DNA of 11,714 nucleotides, from contig RXOD01005986.1 of the NCBI GenBank assembly GCA_005223375.1, forward strand, positions 1 to 11,714, in the 5' to 3' direction. Below are positions 1-8,809 of this stretch, piece after piece. Source of the DNA: Amoebophrya sp. AT5.2 (lineage: Eukaryota > Sar > Dinophyceae > Syndiniales > Amoebophryaceae). A model generated the notes under the pieces. It saw nothing but the letters and a program-made list of their open reading frames with translations, was not told the DNA's origin and did not search any database. Numbering within the stretch: position 1 is the first letter of the stretch; every line of letters begins with the position of its first letter. A program made the position numbers and the translations under genes.

Positions 1-2005
1 AGCTCTCTCGGCCTCGGCAGCGCTGGCAGCACCCGCGCCTGCGGAAGGCGTGACCGCGGGCGCGGCAAGCATCGTACCCCCCGCGAATGCAGTGACGGCT
101 ACGTCATCTACTTCCACAGCAGCGGCGAGGGCTGTGCCGGACTACTCTATTGCGGCGCCGGGCTTGGATTTCACCACGGCCGGCTTGCTTCAGGGCCTCG
201 ACTTTAACACTCCGCCGGCGGATTTGCATGCTTTTGGGAGTTATGCTCACCCCACAAGCCTGCTCGCTTCCCACGACGCAGCCGGGCTCTGGCCGACCGC
301 AGCCTGTGCAGCGACCGGAGCGGGAACGGCGACAACCACGGAGTAATTCCTGATCTCGTCATCTGAAGCCTGTCTTGTTTTATGTTTTTGCAGCTCGGGC
401 ACCCACGCCGAAAGAAATTAATCATCACGCATACGATAATAATAATATGCACCTCCTCCATTCGCGATCCATCACGTTGGTTCACGATCAAATCAGCTAT
501 TCAAGTGCGGCGATGATGTGGGCTGCGGGTGAAGACGGCCACGGTTGGCCGCTTGACCCTTGGGGATTCGATCGGGTACTTCAAGTATGGTTGTTTGTCT
601 TTTGTCTTTGAGCGCAAATTCAGGAAGGAGGAAAATAAAACGCAGAAAACCACTGCTAATACGTTCAGACAACTGCGGCCGGGTTCGGGCACTACAGCGA
701 CCCAAATACTCAGCCCGCCTACCCCGACATGGGCATGTTTTTTCCACCGTTCTTTTCTGCGATGCCGCCAGCAGGAATACAAACAGAATTCGCGTATGCG
801 CCCGCAGCCGCTGGTACTACTTGCAACTCGCTGATGCTATAGTTTCTGTATCGCAAACCCATCTTCATATCCGAATTGGCAGAGGACTTTTTTTCTATGC
901 AGTAGCAGTTCAAACAAGAAAAAAATCAGATGGCGATGCCGACGGTAGGAATGTGATGGGCGCACCAGCTTTGGTGGGAGAAAACACATACGAGTCCTCC
1001 TCGGGAAAGGAGCAGCAGAGCACCACACCAACTCCGGCACACATCACAGAGTACCGCGCGCAGCTGTTGCGAAACATTCAGAAGAAAGAAAATGAAAAGA
1101 ATAGTCAGATTCCGACCCCCCGGAACGGATTGGAGCAGATTCCTGCGGTGGAGAAACGGCAGGAGCGTAGCAGCACGAGCAGTTCTGATGAAGATGAAAA
1201 ACCGCACGACAACAGTGCCAGTGCTGGTGGTAGTGCGGGAACCGCTTCTGAGAAACAACAAGCAAATCCGGCGCTGGCGTACAGACGAGCACTGACGGCT
1301 CCCGTAGAAGATGACACAGACCCCGCCATTGAGGTGGATATTCCTCTGCCCGCGAGCAACGTCAGCGCAACGGCCGCAACAAACTACATCAGCGAGAAGA
1401 CACCGCTTTCCAGCAAGACCACTGCGAAGACGCCATCTACGGCCGGGACGACTGGCTCGACCACTTTTGCAACCAGCTTCAAAGATATGCTGAATAAAAA
1501 TGGTGGATCTGGTGCAACGACAACGTCGAGCGCGAGGAAGACGACACCGGTAAAAGTGAATCCGCCGCTGAGTAGCGCCGGATCGTTTGCTTCTCCGCCA
1601 TCAACTAACTCCACCGCGGCAACGACCTCCTCAACCATAACTTCGTCACCGACGCCACGACGCATCGTCGTGACCACTCCCCCGGCGCCGCCGGGGTCCG
1701 TCTGGGCCAACTATGGAGCTGCGAATGGCGACGTCACTGGGAGTGCAGGAGATGCGGCAACCGAGGGGTGCACCGGAGGGACGCCTACGGCGAACGGTGC
1801 TTCGGCGGAGGATTTCCCAGCCTGGGCTAGCGTTTGGGGACGGGCGACGGCGACGCGACCATTAGCCGCTGGCAGCGCGCGTGGTCCCGGGAAGTGACGG
1901 GCTTTTTTAACGGAGGAGACGCCGGAGCTGGTACTGAGTTCGTATTTGAGAAATTCTTCATTTAGTACTGCATTGGGAATGAACATGAAGGATCCAAATT
2001 CTTGA
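1..2005 (+). CDS. Spliced gene, 3' part: low-complexity Ala/Ser/Thr/Pro-rich protein
   Basis: I do not recognise this gene; its 5' end is outside the window. Preferred model: join(<2..305, 394..575, 669..813, 903..1831, 1916..2005), which keeps one frame for about 549 residues. The first exon is open from the left edge and rich in Ala, Thr and Gly. The middle exons are rich in Pro, Phe, Met, Tyr and Asn (for example PDMGMFFPPFFSAMPP). The long exon encodes a Ser/Thr-rich, probably disordered region with an acidic patch (SSSDEDE) and one more ordered stretch, ITEYRAQLLRNIQKKE. No domain or membrane segment is visible. Such sequence is common in RNA-binding or scaffold proteins, but nothing proves that here. 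The first donor is uncertain: 306 keeps phase, while 343 (GTAATT) looks better but breaks it. The C-terminus is also uncertain: without the last splice the frame stops at 1897, and an acceptor at 1875 gives a stop at 1965. Confidence 0.55.
306..393 (+). other. Intron 1 of the first gene (donor uncertain)
   Basis: The acceptor is strong: a T-rich tract ending TGTTTTTGCAG at 393. Donor GT at 306 is the one that preserves frame into the next exon (phase 1). However, the 37 bases after it still look coding, and a better-looking GTAATT lies at 343. In the first-exon frame a stop occurs at 344-346, so the exon must end before that. Confidence 0.4.
576..668 (+). other. Intron 2 of the first gene
   Basis: It starts GTACTTC and ends GCTAATACGTTCAG, with a CTAAT branch-point-like motif just upstream of the acceptor. 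The 93-nt interior is AT-rich and contains stops in the joined frame. Both flanking exons are phase 0 at the junction, so the reading frame continues cleanly. Confidence 0.55.
814..902 (+). other. Intron 3 of the first gene
   Basis: It starts GTACTAC and ends CTTTTTTTCTATGCAG, an excellent pyrimidine tract and acceptor. The junction is phase 1 on both sides and creates a Val codon. It moves the frame from the Pro/Phe-rich exon, which would stop at 838-840, into the long Ser/Thr-rich exon. Confidence 0.6.
1832..1915 (+). other. Possible intron 4 of the first gene
   Basis: GTTTGGGG at 1832 and the acceptor after a T6 run (ending AACGGAG at 1915) are both phase 0. Removing them bypasses the TGA at 1895-1897 and adds a C-terminus ending MNMKDPNS, with a stop at 2003-2005. 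At 84 nt it matches the other introns of this gene. Alternatives are acceptor 1875 (44-nt intron, tail ending FVFEKFFI) or no splicing. The intron itself is GC-rich, which lowers confidence. Confidence 0.4.
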
Positions 2006-2698
2006 GGATTTGACGTTGCGATGGAAGTTTGACCATCTAACTATACTGCCGGTGCAAACTACAGAGATCGTCGTGTCCGGCGCTCGGGTGCCATTTTCAT
2101 ACAAGAGCCGTCCTGCATCTAAGGGACCGGTAAGAAGAGCTCGAGCTGCAGCTCAATTCTACGTACAGGGTGTAGAGCACGAGCGTGATTCGCACATCCG
2201 GATCCAGCGCCACACTGGACTCTCGACTGGAATCACATTTTTGAAATGAAGGAGGTGTTGGAGCTTTTACAACTAGAGAAGAATTGATATTGAACATCAG
2301 ATTCAGAATGAATGGGATGGCTCCTGCATATTCATTGGACCGCGCGAGCGCGTACGACGCATCACTACACAAGTTGTGCCGAGATTTTCAGACAAATGTG
2401 TCACATACGTTTCTATAGCACTTTTACTTTGATTCCTGCGAGCACTGACACGATATTTAATGATGGAGGACCACGACTGATACATAAGAAAATAGCGGGA
2501 AATCAACACTAATGATTCTATTTTACGATACGGGCAAAACCAATGAGACGGCACATGCTATCGCTATCCGAAAGTTGTGCTTGACTTCGACCAGGGGCAA
2601 CTTCTTTCGTGCTCCGGTGCCTGCGTGGGTACGGAAGGAGTTCGCAAGGTGGAGGACGACTTACCACGTACCCGAAAACTAAAGAGACGCGATTCAAA
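2006..2698 (+). other. Spacer with one exon-like segment at 2065-2129
   Basis: No convincing complete gene is seen on either strand. One segment is flanked by good splice signals: a CTAAC branch-like motif followed by ACTACAG before 2065, and a strong GTAAGAAG donor at 2130. The 65-base segment is open in one frame (VVSGARVPFSYKSRPASKGP). It could be a leader exon of the downstream gene or part of an alternative transcript. There is no start codon to anchor it, so it is not called as a CDS. Confidence 0.3.
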
Positions 2699-2730
2699 AT
2701 GGAACCCTGCAGGATCATAGGCTGGTCCAG

Positions 2731-2876
2731 GTATGGTGTGCTACCCTCTCGAGAATCAATACAGAAACTGCACGTCTATGCAAGAACTTTTCTACTGTTT
2801 CATTTTTTGGCCGTGTTTCTCGACCCTCGTTGTAACAGTGACACTATACATTTCCGATGCTTTTTCTTTTTCTCAG
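2731..2876 (+). other. Probable leader intron upstream of the 3157 gene
   Basis: The donor CCAG|GTATGG and the acceptor TTTTTCTTTTTCTCAG are among the best splice sites in the window. Joined, they link an ATG at 2699 to a frame open through 3027 in matching phase, giving a nominal 61-residue peptide. Another good donor, AAG|GTAGGC, lies at 3027. If it is used to an AG at 3155, the frame runs directly into the ATG at 3157. Codon use in this stretch is not biased like the clear exons, so a spliced 5' leader is more likely than coding sequence. Confidence 0.4.
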
Positions 2877-3156
2877 CACCTGGGCATGGGAAAGTAGCAA
2901 ATGTAAGCGCGACTACTCCGTTTGTACTCTGCTGTCTGCTGCAACGGTAATCCGGGCTGTCGTCGTGTTCTGCGGCGTTTGTCGAATTGTCTCCTTGGCG
3001 CGGCATTTGCGTGCGGGCGCAAGAAGGTAGGCAAATTATTCAAGCGGGCGACTTTTCCTTCGAGCGAACCCTGAGGAAAGAAAAAACGTACGTACTGGTG
3101 CCGTAGATAGAGTTTGAGTCATCTCATCGTCGTGGATCGGCATCTCATAGATAAGG

Positions 3157-3742
3157 ATGGCGGACACGTTTGTGGCCGAGAAGGCCAAGGAGTGCGGGCC
3201 GGGAGCGGTCGGCGGTTTGCTTTCTGATCTGAAGATGCTGGCAGCGTTCGAAAGCGCCGCAAACTGGGACGAACCGAAACTGATGGACAAGGCGTTCTCC
3301 GCACTCAGCTGGGAAGACCCAATGGTCGCGTCCGCGCTGCCAAAGTATTCGCTCGTTGAGATTTCTGAAAGTGCCTGCACTTCTTACTTCTTCGAATATA
3401 AGAAAAATCAGCGCAACTACATTGGACGAAGAAGACGGGAAGTCCGAGGCTTTTACCGCCGCAAGATGATAAGAAAAGTCAGAATGCGACTTGTCGGTCT
3501 TGCTTTAAATGAAAAAAAAATCGATTCAGTCCAAATCCATATCCAATTGCTCGAGGTACCTCGCGTCGAGCGGCGCGACGAGGTCACGTGTAGACTACGC
3601 GTTCAATGCACTGGTACCGAAGCCGCCGAAGGCCACCGAGGGCAAGCAAGCCTTGATCCACACCTGGCTGAAAGCCCGGCTTTTCGCCATCGACTCGCAG
3701 CAACCGTTTGAGTTCAACCCGTACATGGCCGGGAGCAGCTGA
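3157..3742 (+). CDS. Two-exon gene, small protein of unknown function (~124 aa)
   Basis: I do not recognise the family. The model is join(3157..3344, 3556..3742), giving 124 residues. Exon 1 starts at the ATG in AAGGATGGCGG and encodes a soluble, probably helical segment (MADTFVAEKAKECGPG, then LLSDLKMLAAFESAANW). Exon 2 ends QQPFEFNPYMAGSS and then TGA. The donor was chosen because GC-rich third positions stop at 3344, and GTATTC at 3345 joins in phase 2 to the acceptor GCTCGAG at 3555. An alternative pair, donor 3371 and acceptor 3593, is also phase-consistent and would change about 20 residues at the junction. No signal peptide or membrane helix is evident. Splice signals upstream suggest that the mRNA has a spliced leader region, which could extend the N-terminus. 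Confidence 0.6.
3345..3555 (+). other. Intron of the 3157 gene
   Basis: This is a 211-nt GT-AG interval that is AT-richer than its flanks, with an A9 run near 3510-3520. The exon 1 frame stays open through it by chance, so the drop in G/C at third codon positions, not a stop codon, places the boundary. Phase 2 matches on both sides. Confidence 0.5.
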
Positions 3743-3838
3743 GGTGGATGGATCTTCCTGGGGGCAGTACTTAGTTCTTGGGGCCAGGAGCGGCTCTTAA
3801 GCCGAGGTGGCGGAACCTCCTCGCTTGTGTCTTCCGAA

Positions 3839-4080
3839 TTACTTCTTCTCGGGGAGGACCGTCTTCACCGCCCACTGGGGCATGATCGACCGCTGCTTTT
3901 TCTTATCAGAGGACGGCACAAGCTCAGAAGCTACTATACCAGCTTTTCAGAAGGTTGTCGTTCCGTCTGGAAATGGCGATGCCGCAGCGCAGAAACTGCT
4001 TCGCGGGGGCCGCACCACGCGTGGCAGTAACGCGACACTCGCTGTTGTTGTTCAGCAATGAATCTTGCGCAGAGGAACAT
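3839..4080 (-). CDS. Weak candidate: small minus-strand two-exon gene
   Basis: On the minus strand, an open frame from an ATG at 4080 (MFLCARFIAEQQQ) meets a GTATAG donor at 3939. A 47-nt interval ends in CAG at 3893, and the frame then continues in phase as RSIMPQWAVKTVLPEKK followed by TAA at 3839-3841. The total is 64 residues. The last exon uses almost only G or C at third positions on this strand. However, the plus strand of the same segment is also GC-biased and open, and the upstream exon shows better codon bias in a different minus frame that cannot be joined with standard sites. No family is recognised. Confidence 0.22.
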
Positions 4081-4207
4081 GGCGCAATTGCTGCGCCGTC
4101 CGACCAAAACAGCTCGTGGCTGCTCTGTCAGTTCCTTTTCGTGTCGCGGCCTGTTTCACATCATGCTTCTCTAGTGGCTCTTAACTAAAACTACCACGGC
4201 CATCGCC

Positions 4208-4225
4208 ATGGCCATGCGAGCGTAG
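4208..4225 (+). promoter_or_regulatory. Short upstream ORF before the large gene
   Basis: An ATG-GCC-ATG-CGA-GCG-TAG ORF (MAMRA) sits 18 bases upstream of the first ATG of the large downstream gene. If it lies in the mRNA leader, it could reduce initiation at 4244. Transcript boundaries are unknown. The stretch also contains the palindrome GGCCATGGCC in part (GCCATGGC). Confidence 0.25.
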
Positions 4226-4243
4226 AAGTACCGATAAGACGAA

Positions 4244-7200
4244 ATGCTACTGCTAGCATTTCATCTGGACCTCCGGCCGACGACCAGCTGCTGCGATCCT
4301 CGCCTCGCGGTGCTTCGGCCTATGTTGATCCTCGTGCGGAAAAAGCTCGGCCTCGCCGTGCTGCTTCTGGTTCTCTTCCTCCTCCCGTGCACAACAAGGG
4401 CCGCCGCCGCCGCCGATCGGCCCGACCCCGCCACAAAATATCTTCTCTACGATTGGCATCCCATGTTCCAGGCCGGTCTCTCCCTTATCCAAAGCACCAT
4501 GGAGAAGTCCGATCGGCTCACGCTGGTCGTCGAGGACATCTACAATCGGCGGAACCAGATGAAGACACGCACCTTCTCGCAGGCCTTGGATCCCTGTTTG
4601 CGCACGTTTCCGAAGAACTACCTTCTCGCCCTGAAGTCTGGCGGGCCGCCCCCCCGGAAATGGCTGAATCAGAAGGCGCTGCTAGCATTCACGTCCCTCA
4701 TGCAGCAGAAGCGAGAAGAAAGAGGCTTACTGCCAACATCTTCGAGTGGAAGTAGCAAAGCCAAAGGTAGCACCAGCAGCACTTCGTCATCAAGCACCAG
4801 TTCGGTTTCGGTCGTGGACACGATGAAGAAAGATCCGCATCGGCTCGATTTTGTGGAGGAGCCGCCGGGGCCGGCGCCTTTTTTGATCTACGAGAACATG
4901 ATTCTGGAGCGCGTGGAGAAGCACAACTACTACTGCCCGGTGGTAAAACCCGACGTGTACACCTTCCACGGACGGTATTTCGACAAGCACTTTCAGTTCC
5001 GCTTCGACGGCAAGACGCAGTGCGGTCACCGCAAACACATCCCGGTGGCACTAACGATCCACCAGGACATGGAGCACTTGTTGCAACTCGACGCGATGGC
5101 AGCTGCAGCTGCGAAGGAGAAAGAGAGCGGCGAACTGGCGGGACATCCTCAAGGACCGGCGAGTGTTTCCAACGTGCGTGGCTCCTCCGACGAAGGGGAC
5201 GACTGGGGCGGCGCGGTGACGGCGGAGGCGATCGAGCTTGAGGCTGCGGAAAAGAAGCACCAGCTGCGGAGACTGGAGCACCAGGGGAGGGAGTCGCACA
5301 TCGTGGTCGACAAGCAAAGTGGAGGATTCATTGCGTCACTGTTGCCAACGATGGCGACCGACGCGTGGAGCGGCACGCACGGAAATTATAACGCAGAGTC
5401 GACCGCGTCGTCCTCACCTTCGACTGGCTCGAGCTCGACCCGGAAACTGGATACTGTGGGGGACGCAGACGGAGGAGGTGCAGCTGGTGCAGAAGGGACC
5501 ACAAGTCTCACCGAAGGTGCGATCATGAACAAGCCGATGGTGTTGACGCTACGCGTGCCGCATCTCGGGCGTAACCTGCTCTCCGACCACACGCCGGATT
5601 TGGACTTGCTGGACGGTGGTCGCGAGTGCCTGCGGCGGGACTTTGGAGACTTTTTCCAGGACCACGACATCTGTGTTTTGTTCGGCGGGAAGCGGTCACC
5701 GTCCGTCTGCGCGGGTAGCATGGCGGAGCGGATCTACTACGTGCCGTTCTTGATGTTCTCGTTCATCCGATCCCATGACGAATACGCAACTTTCGTCGAC
5801 CAAGACCTGCCGAAAGTGAAGGCGTCCGTGGCGCCGTCCTTTCTGGACATGGGCTTCCTGGAGTACGCGTCGGGCGTGGGAAATTTCGTGCAGGAGCAGC
5901 AAATCTGGTACACGCGGAAGTACCTGCTGGAGCAGAAGCGGGTGAGGAAAGAGTTTGACATGATGCACAGCGACGCAGTGTGGGACCCCGCAGAGGGGGA
6001 GGAGCCGCTGAAGCGGAATAACTTCGTGCTGATCGGGGGACGGAAACTGCCGGGGAGTCACGGGGGCGCGAGCGGAGACGACGCCGTGCTCTCGTTCTAC
6101 CTGAATCTAGTGGGGAGGATGGTCACGGACCTGCAAAGGCGGCTGCGGAGCTTCTACAAATCAAATCTGGCGCTGCAGGAAAGGAAAAAAAAGATGCGCG
6201 AGGGGAGTATGGTAGAAAAATCGCCACCACCTCGTCCCGCCGAAGAAGTGGCTCAAGGAACGCTGGTGAAAACTTCTAAATCACCAGACGAGGACGGTAA
6301 TGTAATCATGCCTGAGCAGGAAAAGGAAGCGCTCCGGCGTATCGGCCTTCATCCAGCGGACAAGGATCTCTGCTTCTGGCCACGGTATCGCAATCTGAAG
6401 GACTACAAGAGGTTCGGGTGCGAGGTGAAAATCCGTACTATGCTCGAGGAGTTCGCTGACGACCAGGCCCTCGTTAGGAACGATGATTTTCTTTGCGAGG
6501 ACAGCTGCGGGCGCACGGTACTGGATCCGTTACACGGCCTGAACGACTACGCGGAGTGGGCGGTGGCGAGCCGCCAGGCCAGCGTCCCCGCGGTGCAGAA
6601 ACGGCCGGCGGGCATTCAAGGAGCAGCGGACATGGGGATGGCAGCACAGGGCGTGTGCATTACCTACGGACCCCTCCTGTGCCGGAAATACAAGATGGAC
6701 AAGGACAGAACGCTTATACGGGTCGAAGCAGCAGGGGACGAGACGGGCAAAAATCCGTCTGTTTCGCGACATCTGCCGCTGGACGAGACGCAGCGGGTAA
6801 ACGCGATTTCCATGCGCGACATCGATAACTCAGAGGCGCGGGAGCAAAAGGCTTTAATGAACGCGAGCGAAAGGCGAAAGCGCGTCTTCTACCCACCATC
6901 AGCAGCTGCTGCAAAACCAAAAACTGAGACGCCATCCTCTACACCGCCGCGCAAAGTAGATAAAAAAGTGCGTTCTCACTGGCCCGTGATTGTGGAGACG
7001 TTCCCGCGGCATTTCTCCCAGCGGCACTTCTCCTTCGAGCAGGTTCTTCGCGACGTGAAAGCGTTGGTCTGCTTTCCTTACTCCAGCAGCGCTTTGTTTT
7101 GGTCGGAGATGCACGCGTTGGGCATACCAATTTTCATTCCCTCCATCGAGCTGCTATGGCAGTACCACCTGCAGGTGCAGCTCGGCGCCAAGTACGCGAA

Positions 7201-8809
7201 TTTACGCAAAAACGTCAAGTTTATGGCGACCCCGCTGGACATCAACAAAGTGCAGAGCATGATCGACGACAACGTGCTGGTGCTCGACCGACGAGCAAAA
7301 GCAAATGCAAGGGCAGCAGCAGTAGCGGGAGCGGGAGCGGGAGCAGCAAAGAAAGGCGGGTATGAGTTAAGGGTTGAATAAATTCAGGTTTAGGTCCAGG
7401 TTTAGGTTTGCTTAGAGTTGACGTAGCTCTCCCGTTCAGGGACTAGGATCGCCAGAGTTCTGACGCACGTCCCCCCGAGAAGAGTTCTGACGCACGTCCC
7501 CCCGGCCTCCTGTGTGTGGTTCCTCTTGTGTGCTGGTTCCCGCCCCAGCTGACTTTGCAGCCATACGGCGGTAGCGAGTCCCTGGCTCCTGGTGTCGGTT
7601 TAATGGAGAGGACCAAGTGCGTCCGAAACCGAATGGAGATGGACCCTTATCAGCCACTTTCTTATTGCTGGGTGATAAGTGACCTCCATCATGGGTGCCA
7701 TCTGATTCTGATAACGGGATATGATAGCGCTAACGGCTAAACCTAGACCTGAAGCACGACCTGGATTTTTTCAACCTCTAAATGAGGACAGGGTGTCGCC
7801 GAATGTCGCGAAGACCATCGCCGAGTGGCTGGAGCGGCAAGAGGAGCAGGAGCTGCGGCGTCAGATCGGGGAGGAGGCCTTCGAAAAGTTGGGTAAGGAG
7901 TTCCGGAAAAGCTTGCAGTCGACGCGGGAGCCAAACGTGGTGGCGCCGTCGAAAGTGATCACGAACCAGGAGGGGTTCTGGTTTCCGCAGCAGGAGAGCG
8001 TGTTCTTTCACGACGAGGACGCGCAGCCGACGCGGCAAAAGTGGCAAATCATGCCCGGAAACCGGACGCACCGGATGCAAATGCGGCTGGTGCGGGCGTG
8101 GTTCGACAAAACGAAAATCTTCAGCAAGACCGAGTGGGCCAATGTCACAGGCGTGAACGCGACGAGCAGTGCAGCGGCAAGCGCAGACATCCACATTCAA
8201 CATAAAAATGCACATGCACCTCCACCTGCAGGGGAGCGGACTGATGACACGAGAACTACACACCCGTCGCCAGCGCTGCGCGACGAGTTCTACGCGACGC
8301 GGGCGCCGGGAGCCGCGCACGGGCTCATCGCGAACGAAATTCTCGCAAGCATGCACCCCGCGGGCAACTCGTCGCGCGGCTTCGACGCGCGCTTCCCAGA
8401 AGAGAGCATAGTGCTGGGTGGAGGTACTACAGGAAGTAGCAACTACGGAGACCACGGACAACAAGGTGCAAGAACTGTCCACCGCAGCTGGAGGCCGCAC
8501 GCGAACTGCACGCGGTTTTGTCCAGAGGAGCCGGAACTTTCCCCGTGGCGCATGTTCGAGAGCCGGACCGCGTTCTACTACTGGCTGGGCAAAATGGATT
8601 TGTACCACTGGGGCCCGCACGTGCGACACTACCACAACGTGTCGCACCTGTTCTCCATGATCAAAGACCACGAACTGCTGGACGCCATGCGAAGGAGGCA
8701 GCTGGTGAGAAGTAAAGAAATGAACGAGCGTGGGGAACAGGTCTTTCGGGCAGCGATGGAGGAAATAAAACAGGGAGAGGCATACAAGGAAAGAGGCAGA
8801 GGTCGTTGA
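4244..8809 (+). CDS. Large type II membrane glycosyltransferase-like protein, two exons
   Basis: The model is join(4244..7359, 7792..8809), 1377 residues. An RKK motif followed by a hydrophobic helix (about residues 35-47) predicts a signal anchor with the rest in the Golgi or ER lumen. The N-terminal domain begins near YLLYDWHPMFQAG. Disordered Ser/Thr or Ala-rich inserts lie at about 163-192, 284-300 and 385-420. Near 913-975 there is a conserved-looking block: WPVIVETFPRHFSQ, then FPYSSSALFWSEMHALGIPIFIPS. The C-terminal block in exon 2 (about 1290-1375) has WLGKMDLYHWGPHVRHYHNV. This arrangement resembles large uncharacterised glycosyltransferase-like proteins of algae and other protists that carry a D-[FL]-Y-x-W-P-H-type motif; that match is from memory. 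Donor and substrate are unknown. Start 4244 was chosen because GC-rich codons begin before the alternative ATG at 4322. Exon 1 ends in an Ala/Gly-rich repeat. Confidence 0.75.
7454..7507. repeat. Two tandem copies of a 27-bp unit inside the intron
   Basis: The first 24 bases of the unit (AGAGTTCTGACGCACGTC and a C-run ending in G) are identical at 7454-7477 and 7481-7504, and only the last three bases differ. Perfect identity points to recent duplication or slippage. Confidence 0.85.
7646..7679. repeat. Hairpin in the intron
   Basis: CTTATCA at 7646-7652 is the exact reverse complement of TGATAAG at 7673-7679. Two further G-C pairs can form after one mismatch. The 20-base spacer would form the loop. 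No known small RNA type is recognised. Confidence 0.4.

Larger units (their letters stand above)
7385..7763. mobile_element. Possible MITE or introner-type insertion with terminal inverted repeats
   Basis: The left arm 7385-7411 and the reverse complement of 7737-7763 match at 19 of 27 positions. The core CAGGTTTAGGTTT (7397-7409) matches 12 of 13. The left arm is itself two copies of a 12-base unit, CAGGTTTAGGT(C/T). The element has no coding capacity. Short non-autonomous elements with inverted ends that create introns are known in some protists, including Amoebophrya. Whether this is one depends on finding other copies. Confidence 0.4.
7360..7791 (+). other. 432-nt intron of the large gene, with inverted repeats
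   Basis: Donor GCGG|GTATGAG and acceptor CTCTAAATGAGGACAG (T-rich, with a branch-like TCTAAAT) join two exons in phase 2. The combined frame runs from the anchor domain to the C-terminal block. Read through, exon 1 would stop at 7379-7381, losing the conserved C-terminal block. The intron is several times longer than most others here and contains inverted repeats, a tandem duplication and a hairpin. GGGT occurs at both borders (7358-7361 and 7791-7794), a possible but very short target duplication. Confidence 0.75.

Noticed and set aside
2609..2950. 113-codon plus-strand frame
   Set aside because: It needs a non-ATG start and runs through the pyrimidine tract of a strong acceptor at 2876. 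The splice model explains the region better.
3807..4061. 84-codon plus-strand frame
   Set aside because: It has no ATG start and no recognisable domain. Its codon bias is equally explained by the minus strand, so neither strand is certain.
5696..6061. 121-codon open frame on the minus strand
   Set aside because: It is entirely inside exon 1 of the large gene, in a shadow frame.
7385..7411. Telomere-like TTTAGG repeats
   Set aside because: Only three TTTAGG-type units, spaced irregularly and ending in T rather than G, and matched by an inverted copy. They fit the arm of an inserted element better than telomeric sequence.
7778..8671. 297-codon open frame on the minus strand
   Set aside because: It lies opposite exon 2 of the large gene, whose sense product has the conserved C-terminal block and joins in phase with exon 1. 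The antisense product is Arg/His/Leu-rich with no recognisable feature, typical of a GC-biased shadow.
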